A stretch of DNA of 64,000 nt, from contig OZ195520.1 in assembly GCA_964277385.1 (NCBI GenBank), positions 1,116,001 to 1,180,000 on the forward strand, written 5' to 3'. The stretch's first letter is position 1; every line of letters starts with the position of its first letter. Source of the stretch: WRAU01 sp964277385 (GTDB lineage: Bacteria; Pseudomonadota; Alphaproteobacteria; WRAU01; Hepatincolaceae). The notes beneath the pieces were generated by a model. It worked only from the letters and a program-made list of their open reading frames with translations. It had not been told where the DNA came from and searched no databases. Positions 56,962-64,000 of the stretch are shown in pieces. The position numbers and the translations under genes were made by a program.

Positions 56962-57831
56962 CTAAAAAAGATATTCTTTACCACAAAAAGAACAGCTAAT
57001 TTTTATATGACCATCATTCTCTTTACGAATAGATTCTTGTTCTTCTTTTGAAATTGTAGATATAACCTCTTTTATAACACTATCATTACAAGTACATTTG
57101 TAATAAATAGGTTTTTTTTCATATATTAAAATATCAAATTCATTATACAACTTATATAAAATATCTTCTAAATTATCATTTAGCATTTCTTGTTTTGTAA
57201 TAGAATCAGATAGAATTTTAAAAGTATTAAAGATTTCTTTGTCTTCTTCTTTTTCTTCTTCTTTTGCATATTGATTAGGTATTTTTTGCAAAAACAACGC
57301 TGATGTTGTTTTTTCTTCTACATCTGAGAATATTTTAATATAAGTTGGTAGTTGTTCAGACTTTAAAAACCAGTTTTCTGAACAAGAAGATAAATCATCT
57401 CCAGATAAATCAACAATTGCCTGATATGGTTGTTTGGCATCTTTCATTAAAAGATGAAAAATCATAGCACTATCTTTACCAACAATTTCTCTAAAACTTG
57501 GATTTTTACTTTGCATTTTATGATTTTCATTTAAACTCATAAAACCCCGTATATTACCATTTTTTTTACTATCGCATAAAATGGCTTTAATAATTCCGTC
57601 GTAACCACTAAGCTGCAATTTGAATGTTCCTTCAAATTTAAAATTACTAAAAATCAGTTGCGATAAAGCTAAGCTATCTAAAAATACTTTATCTACCTCT
57701 TTAATTCCAGTTGTAAATCTATCTAGTAGTTGCTTAGATGTTTCACTTAATCTTATTATTTTTCCTTTAATATTAGCTTTATCAAAGCTGAAAGGTAAAA
57801 TAACATCTTTATCTAATAATGCAATACTCAT
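56962..57831 (-). CDS. hslO: Hsp33 redox-regulated chaperone
   Basis: 289 aa. The C-terminal redox switch has CTC (Cys246, Cys248) and CSFC (Cys280, Cys283), the zinc-binding four-cysteine pattern of Hsp33. The N-terminal domain has LSGYDGIIKAILCDSKKNGN and RGFMSL segments of the family. It is activated by oxidation and prevents aggregation. It follows the ABC permease by 2 bp, so they are co-transcribed. Confidence 0.92.
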   Translation of the reverse strand: MSIALLDKDVILPFSFDKANIKGKIIRLSETSKQLLDRFTTGIKEVDKVFLDSLALSQLIFSNFKFEGTFKLQLSGYDGIIKAILCDSKKNGNIRGFMSLNENHKMQSKNPSFREIVGKDSAMIFHLLMKDAKQPYQAIVDLSGDDLSSCSENWFLKSEQLPTYIKIFSDVEEKTTSALFLQKIPNQYAKEEEKEEDKEIFNTFKILSDSITKQEMLNDNLEDILYKLYNEFDILIYEKKPIYYKCTCNDSVIKEVISTISKEEQESIRKENDGHIKISCSFCGKEYLF

Positions 57832-57833
57832 TT

Positions 57834-58610
57834 TTATTCCTTAATTCTATAACCTGTTTTCCACATGTAGCATGTGATTACATAAAGAACAATGTTTAAT
57901 GATAATAGAAATATTCCTCCTATTAAAATGTTGCTATCTGATTTTCCTATAAATCCATATCTAAACCCATCTATCATGTAAAAGAAAGGATTATATAAAA
58001 TAATTTGTTGTATGGTTTCTGGTAATTTATTTATAGAATAAAATGTTCCAGATAAAAAAGAAAGAGGAGTAATAATCAAATTAGTAAAATTAGCTAGTTG
58101 ATCAAATTTAACACTAACAACCCCAGCGATTAAGCCTAATAAACCTAAAATAGAACTACTTATAATCGCAAAAAATAATATCCAAAAAACATTATGAATA
58201 TGAATTTTTACAAAAATCATAACATATAATAATGTTAGTAAACCTACGAGAAGACCTCTAAACACCGAACCTAATACATATCCTAAAATTATAGAATTAG
58301 TTTTCATTGGTGCCATTAAGATATCTACAATATTACCATTAATTTTTGCAATCATTATAGAACTTGATGTATTAGCAAAGGCATTTTGAATTAATGCCAT
58401 CATTACTAAACCTGGAACTAAAAATTCTGCATAAGAAATCTCACCATCAGCACCTATTTTATTGCCAATAGCCACACTAAACACTCCTAAGTACAATGAA
58501 GTTGTAATTATAGGACCTAGTACGGTTTGTCCCCAAACTTTTAAAAAACGATGAATTTCTTTAACTAAAAAAGCCTTTAAACTTCTAAATGTACTATATT
58601 CTTTTTGCAT
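57834..58610 (-). CDS. ABC-2 type transporter permease
   Basis: 258 aa, six transmembrane segments (for example TVLGPIITTSLYLGVFSVAI; VFWILFFAIISSSILGLLGL) with FLVPGLVMMALIQNAFANTS and the conserved SPLSFLSGTFYSI-type region (ITPLSFLSGTFYSINKLPET) of ABC-2/YadH permeases. The ATPase partner is not in the window or is encoded elsewhere. Substrate unknown. Confidence 0.85.
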   Translation of the reverse strand: MQKEYSTFRSLKAFLVKEIHRFLKVWGQTVLGPIITTSLYLGVFSVAIGNKIGADGEISYAEFLVPGLVMMALIQNAFANTSSSIMIAKINGNIVDILMAPMKTNSIILGYVLGSVFRGLLVGLLTLLYVMIFVKIHIHNVFWILFFAIISSSILGLLGLIAGVVSVKFDQLANFTNLIITPLSFLSGTFYSINKLPETIQQIILYNPFFYMIDGFRYGFIGKSDSNILIGGIFLLSLNIVLYVITCYMWKTGYRIKE

Positions 58611-58669
58611 TTTTATTCTTTATGATGATATATTTAATAAATAAATTATATTAATAATATTAAACTATA

Positions 58670-59278
58670 ATGAAAAAAACAAGTAATATTACTAAAGAAA
58701 AGCTAATTCCTCGCCTAAAGAATATGTCCATAAATTATCTTGGACGTTACAGCTCATCTTCTAATAATCTTAAAAAGTATCTTACCAGAAAAATAAAAGA
58801 ATATAACAAAGATGAATTATCAGAAAATCCTGATAAAATAATAATATTTACAGAATGCATAGATGAAACAATAGATTTTTTAGAAAAACTAGGATACCTA
58901 AACGATCAGCTATATGCTAAAACACAGCTAAGAAGTTTACTAAATAAAGGAAAATCAACAAGATTAATTAATTTAAAACTTCAGGAGAAAGGCTTAGAAA
59001 AAGAAGATATTAGCACGTTGATGTCTAACAATGATAAATATCAAATAGAGTTATATAGTGCTTTAAAATTCATCAGAAAAAAATCATTTGGAGCTTATAG
59101 AAAAATCAAGTTAAATGAGTTTAATGAAGAAGTAATAGATGATAAAAAAAAAGAAAAAGAGTATGCTTCTATATTTCGCAATGGTTTTTCTTATGATATT
59201 ATAAATAAAGTTATGAATATAGATAAAGAAGAAGCAGAAGATTTACTTTACCAGTTAGAAAAGGAAATAGATTTATAA
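58670..59278 (+). CDS. recX: RecX family regulatory protein
   Basis: 202 aa with repeated three-helix units: LGRYSSSSNNLKKYLTRKIK, LEKLGYLNDQLYAKTQLRSL, LINLKLQEKGLEKEDISTLM, and FSYDIINKVMN. RecX inhibits RecA filaments. It is translated divergently from the permease and overlaps the kinase-like gene by one base (TAATG). Confidence 0.85.
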   Translation: MKKTSNITKEKLIPRLKNMSINYLGRYSSSSNNLKKYLTRKIKEYNKDELSENPDKIIIFTECIDETIDFLEKLGYLNDQLYAKTQLRSLLNKGKSTRLINLKLQEKGLEKEDISTLMSNNDKYQIELYSALKFIRKKSFGAYRKIKLNEFNEEVIDDKKKEKEYASIFRNGFSYDIINKVMNIDKEEAEDLLYQLEKEIDL

Positions 59279-60672
59279 TGCAACCAGCACACTATTTATT
59301 AAATAAACTTTCAATAGCTGTAGCTTTATTTGATTCTAATGCTGAACTTGTTTTTTATAATAAGGCTCTTATAAATTTATGGAAATTACCAGAGTCTTTT
59401 TTACAAGATAAGCCCAGTATTGTAGAATTTTTTGAAGTAATTAGAGAAAAAGGTGTAATGCCCGAAAAAAATAATTTTAGAGAATTTTGTAGTTCTATGC
59501 ACAAAATCGCCACATCACCAAAAGAACATTATAAAAAAGACACGATATTATTACCCAATGGAGTTTATTTACAAGAAATACTAAACAAAGAAGATAATTA
59601 TCTAAGTATTTCATGGGAAGATATCAGTGAAACATCAGATATGGTTCGTAACCTTAGTAATTACAAAAATTTGTATACTAGATTAATAGAAAAAAATCCT
59701 AAACCCCTGATTGTAATATCTTCTAATGGTATTATAGAATCTTATAACTCAAAATTTTTAGAAACTTTTAATATAAATTCAGAAGCACTAGATAATCAAA
59801 TTCATAGTAGAGATTTATTAAATAAAATATCTATCTTGAACAATAAAGATGATGATAAGGCTTTATTATTAGGGAATTTAGTGAGTAGTAGATCTTTTTC
59901 TATTACTATAGACCTTTCAGAGAAAGAAAAAATAATAGTTTCAGGAATATATCTACAAAATAGCAATACTTTTGTACAATGGGATTTACAAAACCAGCAA
60001 TTAAATGTAACACCAGAAATAGATACAAATAGCATACTAGATTTACATAAGAATTTAATTGTAGACCTTAATCATCTTGTTGGCTCTCCTGTTTCTAATA
60101 TTATTGGCTTTGCAGATTTATTACAAAATGAGTATGTTGGCGATTTAAATTTGCGACAAAAAGAATATATGGATAAAATTATTGAGAAAGCTAATTTTAT
60201 TAACAGTGAGCTTAATCATAAAATAGAATTAACCGAGCTAGAGAACGAATCAAATATTGTAGAGTTAGAAAATTTGGATCTAAATGTTAGTATTTCTAAT
60301 ATTTTATTTCATGTAAAGCCTAGATTAAAGGCTAAGAATCTTAGTATAAAATTAGAGGTACAATCTAAACTATCAGAAATTTACTCAAATGAACTTCTAA
60401 TTAACAAAGCCTTTAGTTTATTGCTGATGTATATTATTGAACAAAATAGCCATAATTCTGAAATTCAAATCAAATTAGAACAAAACTCTAAAGAAACCAT
60501 CATAACTTTTAAAGATACAGCAAAATTACCTCTTTTAAGCAATGAAGATTTAAAAATAAGATATGATCTTAATTTAGCTATAAAAATACTGAAAAAACTC
60601 AATTTTACTTACGAATATGCCTCAAAACAAAGAAGCCACCGATACTTGAGTGTTAAGTGTATAAAAAATTAG
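59278..60672 (+). CDS. PAS-containing sensor histidine kinase-like protein
   Basis: 464 aa, soluble. Two PAS-like domains are visible (about 5-130: IAVALFDSNAELVFYNKALI; about 135-245: KPLIVISSNGIIESYNSKFL). The DHp-like region VDLNHLVGSPVSNIIGFADL at about 261-280 has His where a phosphoacceptor is expected (LNHL). The ATP-binding end is degenerate: I see no clear N-box or G-box. Likely a divergent kinase or a regulator. Confidence 0.65.
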   Translation: MQPAHYLLNKLSIAVALFDSNAELVFYNKALINLWKLPESFLQDKPSIVEFFEVIREKGVMPEKNNFREFCSSMHKIATSPKEHYKKDTILLPNGVYLQEILNKEDNYLSISWEDISETSDMVRNLSNYKNLYTRLIEKNPKPLIVISSNGIIESYNSKFLETFNINSEALDNQIHSRDLLNKISILNNKDDDKALLLGNLVSSRSFSITIDLSEKEKIIVSGIYLQNSNTFVQWDLQNQQLNVTPEIDTNSILDLHKNLIVDLNHLVGSPVSNIIGFADLLQNEYVGDLNLRQKEYMDKIIEKANFINSELNHKIELTELENESNIVELENLDLNVSISNILFHVKPRLKAKNLSIKLEVQSKLSEIYSNELLINKAFSLLLMYIIEQNSHNSEIQIKLEQNSKETIITFKDTAKLPLLSNEDLKIRYDLNLAIKILKKLNFTYEYASKQRSHRYLSVKCIKN

Positions 60673-60786
60673 TATCATCTATTAGTTTTATAATAAAATT
60701 ATACATATTTAATTAAGTTAAAGAATAATTAATAGTTATAATTTATACAAATAAAAAATCTACACATTATTATTTTTAATAATATA

Positions 60787-63741
60787 CTAATTCAACAAAA
60801 ACTTATAATTCAAATAAAAGGCATGGTCATTGTAACTACTAATTCCATGTTCATAAGAATATTTAATTCCTAAAACATGGGCTTCTTTTTCATAATCTAA
60901 CCCTAAAGATAGTTTTGTAACAAATCCATCAGAGTTACCACCATAAATATCAATATCATAGTAACTACCCATATCAATAAATCCTACTTTAGTATCAGGA
61001 ACACTATATATTCTATAAAATGTTTTTATCTCAACAAAAGGCATATAATAGCCTTTTAGAATTTTATTATCTGTGGATATTGCTTCTGATGTACTATAAA
61101 ATAAAGCACCAAAACCTGTATCATGGATAGTAGTATTATAAGAATCAAGGTTAAAACCCGCAATTCCTCTCTCTGTTACTTTATTTCCACGAATATAACC
61201 ATTACTATAGAATAGCGTTGGTTTAAATAATAAATTATTAATTCCTAATATCCTCAATGCTGTATTATCGTAAGATATCTTATTTAATAATGTAATATTG
61301 CTACCAATTTCTATATTACTTAAAAATTCTGATGTATTATTACTAGAAGTTACTTTACCATCACTAATGTTGTATCTTTCAGTATCATAAATTGTATTTA
61401 GATACATAAAATTAATATTCAATATAAAATAATCTGAAACATAACTAGAATACAAAGCAACATTATAACCAACGGAATTTATATTATATGATTTTGCTTT
61501 AATATCACTAAAATTAAAACCACCAGCTACACCTAATTGAAAGTAAGATTGTTCCGTATCAACCGCAAATATATCAAATCCAGCCATTGCAAAATATATG
61601 TTATATCTATTACCATCATAGAAGTTTTTTGAATTTAATTTACCTTTTTTAAATCCGTTTCTAATCCATAAAATATCTCCTTTATTATCTTTTGTTTTTA
61701 AATAAGAATAAGATGAGTTTTGTAATACCATATCTAAATAAGATGAGGCATTAGCATGAATATCATGTATATAAACATTATTATCAATAGGTTTTAGTGA
61801 GCTTAAGTTTTTACCGATGGTATCAATATCACTTTTAAGATCTATACTTGTAATAACTTTGGATAATCCTTGTGTAAAAGCATAGTCTTCTACCATTTTA
61901 TCTAAAGATTTTGCTATATTTTGTGTATTTTTATCTTCTGCAAATGATGAAGATGCTAAAAGTTCATTATAAGATTTATTTCTTTGTACAGATACTACTA
62001 AGTTTTCTCCTTTTTCATTGTTTTCAATTCTATAATCAGAATCAAACCAACTTGGTAAATTAGTAGTGACATTTGTATCTGTCATTTTTATTTCTCTATC
62101 AGCATGTAAAACATTATAAGAATAAGAGATTTTTAAATTAAATATTGAAGTATCTTGAATATCAGCAATAACATTAACATTGCTTAATTCAATATTTCCA
62201 GTAGAATTAACCCCATTAATAAAACTAGAACTTGCTGTAGTAATTAAATTCTTATCTACGCCTATTTTTAAAGTTCCTCTTTCTTCTTTATTACCTAAAA
62301 ATAAGCTATCAACATTTAGCATTGTTCCATATACTGATAGATTTTTACTAACATTTATATCTAAAGTTCCGCTTTTTACCTCTATTTTAGAATACGAACC
62401 CATTTCTAAACTTTCAAAATTTAACCTGCTGATAGTATCAAAATGTATTTCTGCACTTGATCCCATTTTTAAATTATCAACTTTAAAATCACCAACAATA
62501 TAATACTTGGTGGAATATAGATCTAAGGTATTTATCTGCACATTCTTTGATTTCATTTCACTTACATATTCTATTCTTAAATATCCTTTTTTATTAGGAT
62601 CACTAATTTCATTAATTTCACTATTTTTTGATAAAATTGAAACCTTACCTCCTTTTATTACTAATTTATCTAAATAAACACTTCTAAGGGTTAATTCTGG
62701 AGTTGGATCATCTTCTTTTATATTTCCATCTTTATCTGGAATTTTTAGTCCCTCAAAAACTAAAGTTCCCTTAACATCTCCAACATAATCACCACCTTCA
62801 TTTTTAGCATAATTTATATTATTAATACTTCCGCTATTTTGAATGGTCATTCCCCCTAATAATTTTAAATCTCTAGCTTTAATGGTATTAACCATTCCTG
62901 AACCCTCTATAGTAATTAGCGTATCTTCAGGATCTTTATCTATATCGCTATTATCTGATAATACATTATCTACTGTGAATATATTATAATCACCCTTAAT
63001 TACAACATTACCAGAAACTACATGAAGTTGTGCTGCATCTATTTTGCCTATGGTTAAATTTCCTTTATCTACAACTTCTATTCTACCACCTTTATTGAGG
63101 TCTTTGTAGCCTTCATTAGTACTCTCATCATTATCAAAGCTTGTTAAATACTTGTATTCATAATTAAAAATACTATCAATACTTGTATTGCCTCCCATAA
63201 TACGAAAATATCCATTAACCAAATACAATTCATTTAATTTTGCCGATTTTAAAGAAACCGTGCTGGAACTACTTTTAATTTCTATCACCGATTTACTACC
63301 CTCTCCGGTAGTGATATTATTAATTCTCACATTAGAAAATCCATAAACGGTAAAAATAGAGGGTTTATCCGCCTCTGTATTAGTAAATGATAGCTCTTCT
63401 ATAATAATAGAATTAGAATTTCTAAACGTAAAGTATGAGTTATTTAGAGATACATTAACTTCATATTTAGAATTAGGTGGAATAATCCTATTGAGATTCA
63501 ACTTAGAATCATACATATCAATATTTAATTTTTCTTGAGAAAAAATAATACTACCTATCTCTAAATTAGATTTATTTTTTAATGAAATATTTTCTTCTTC
63601 AACAAAAAAAACTTTATCACGATTATTAATATAACATTCATCAATATTGGGGAAATCACAACTTTTAGCATTCAGAAAAAATGGAAAAATTGCGGTTATA
63701 ATAAAAAATAAAATAATAATAAATCTAATCAGTATATTCAT
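60787..63741 (-). CDS. Autotransporter (type Va), second copy in the window
   Basis: 984 aa from ATG 63741, which begins the signal peptide MNILIRFIIILFFIITAIFP; the ATG at 63810 would overlap ispE and lacks a signal sequence. The passenger is beta-helical with repeated units (VSLNNSYFTFRNSNSIIIEE; LKLLGGMTIQNSGSINNINY). The C-terminal barrel starts near LWIRNGFKKGKLNSKNFYDG. It ends FYLNYKFLLN rather than in an aromatic residue, which may affect BAM recognition. Confidence 0.8.
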   Translation of the reverse strand: MNILIRFIIILFFIITAIFPFFLNAKSCDFPNIDECYINNRDKVFFVEEENISLKNKSNLEIGSIIFSQEKLNIDMYDSKLNLNRIIPPNSKYEVNVSLNNSYFTFRNSNSIIIEELSFTNTEADKPSIFTVYGFSNVRINNITTGEGSKSVIEIKSSSSTVSLKSAKLNELYLVNGYFRIMGGNTSIDSIFNYEYKYLTSFDNDESTNEGYKDLNKGGRIEVVDKGNLTIGKIDAAQLHVVSGNVVIKGDYNIFTVDNVLSDNSDIDKDPEDTLITIEGSGMVNTIKARDLKLLGGMTIQNSGSINNINYAKNEGGDYVGDVKGTLVFEGLKIPDKDGNIKEDDPTPELTLRSVYLDKLVIKGGKVSILSKNSEINEISDPNKKGYLRIEYVSEMKSKNVQINTLDLYSTKYYIVGDFKVDNLKMGSSAEIHFDTISRLNFESLEMGSYSKIEVKSGTLDINVSKNLSVYGTMLNVDSLFLGNKEERGTLKIGVDKNLITTASSSFINGVNSTGNIELSNVNVIADIQDTSIFNLKISYSYNVLHADREIKMTDTNVTTNLPSWFDSDYRIENNEKGENLVVSVQRNKSYNELLASSSFAEDKNTQNIAKSLDKMVEDYAFTQGLSKVITSIDLKSDIDTIGKNLSSLKPIDNNVYIHDIHANASSYLDMVLQNSSYSYLKTKDNKGDILWIRNGFKKGKLNSKNFYDGNRYNIYFAMAGFDIFAVDTEQSYFQLGVAGGFNFSDIKAKSYNINSVGYNVALYSSYVSDYFILNINFMYLNTIYDTERYNISDGKVTSSNNTSEFLSNIEIGSNITLLNKISYDNTALRILGINNLLFKPTLFYSNGYIRGNKVTERGIAGFNLDSYNTTIHDTGFGALFYSTSEAISTDNKILKGYYMPFVEIKTFYRIYSVPDTKVGFIDMGSYYDIDIYGGNSDGFVTKLSLGLDYEKEAHVLGIKYSYEHGISSYNDHAFYLNYKFLLN

Positions 63742-63785
63742 GTATTCTCTTTGTATTTTTTTAGATGATAAAGTATAACACCTAA

Positions 63786-64000
63786 CTAAATTTTTGAAAT
63801 AGAAATCCAATAATTTGGATATAATTCTTCCATTTTTTCTTTGGCTAATAAAATCGATTGATTATCTTTATATATAGCAAAACAGGTAGAGCCACTACCA
63901 CTCATCCTACTTAATAAGGCATTAGTATTATCTAAATTTTCTAAGATATTTGCAATATTTTTGTTTAAAGATAAACTTGCACTTAGTAAATCATTTTTTG
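63786..64000 (-). CDS. ispE: IspE, 4-diphosphocytidyl-2-C-methyl-D-erythritol kinase (C-terminal part)
   Basis: About 71 codons at the window edge. They encode LLSRMSGSGSTCFAIYKDNQ, the GHMP-kinase motif 3 (MSGSGSTCF) typical of IspE, and end YPNYWISISKI. IspE phosphorylates CDP-methylerythritol in the non-mevalonate isoprenoid pathway. The gene continues beyond the window. Confidence 0.88.
   Translation of the reverse strand, partial: KNDLLSASLSLNKNIANILENLDNTNALLSRMSGSGSTCFAIYKDNQSILLAKEKMEELYPNYWISISKI

Overview
The window is strongly AT-rich. It reads as part of the chromosome of a Gram-negative, probably alphaproteobacterial, host-associated bacterium carrying a complete-looking contractile-tail (myovirus-type) prophage. 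The host side (about 53.0-64.0 kb) has tRNA-Leu(CAA), tRNA-Gln(UUG), two large autotransporters, Hsp33, an ABC-2 permease, RecX, a PAS-containing sensor-kinase-like protein and the 3' end of ispE. The taxon is inferred from gene content and base composition only.

The prophage lies between two 20-bp direct repeats (4582-4601 and 52979-52998). They match the 3' end of tRNA-Leu, and the tyrosine integrase (51820-52839) sits next to the tRNA. Left of the prophage (1-4581) is part of a second phage-like element: an endolysin, then tail completion, sheath, tube, chaperone and tape-measure genes directly, with no head genes in view. It may be a headless remnant or a tailocin.

Inside the prophage, leftward late genes run from terminase (33.4 kb) through portal, capsid, tail and baseplate to duplicated tail-fibre genes and an endolysin (5.3 kb). 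Four late transcription units (terminase, capsid/tail, fibres, endolysin) share a near-identical 23-bp element 41-67 bp before their first start codon. Early genes form a leftward replication arm (39.4-35.9 kb) and a rightward recombination arm (44.5-51.8 kb: RecT, a RecB-like nuclease, a methyltransferase, a Rha/KilAC antirepressor). Both start at promoters with the same palindromic operator embedded in the spacer, beside a LexA/CI-type repressor.

Cargo genes sit at module borders. There is an ABC-three-component operon with an unlisted 57-aa membrane protein, a DUF4297 nuclease plus Rad50/SMC-like ATPase pair inserted beside the repressor and followed by a decayed repressor copy, Doc and ParDE toxin-antitoxin pairs, a truncated Abi_2 gene, an Hsp20, and two outer-membrane barrel proteins flanking the fibre genes.

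The most unusual structure is a cassette present three times (6.0-7.1, 27.9-29.3 and 34.7-35.8 kb). Each copy is promoter, structured C4-like RNA, short or chimeric Bro-N gene, promoter, structured C4-like RNA, full Bro antirepressor, terminator. The six RNA copies show compensatory changes around GNRA tetraloops on the minus strand, and the Bro genes show chimerism, truncation and a homopolymer frameshift.
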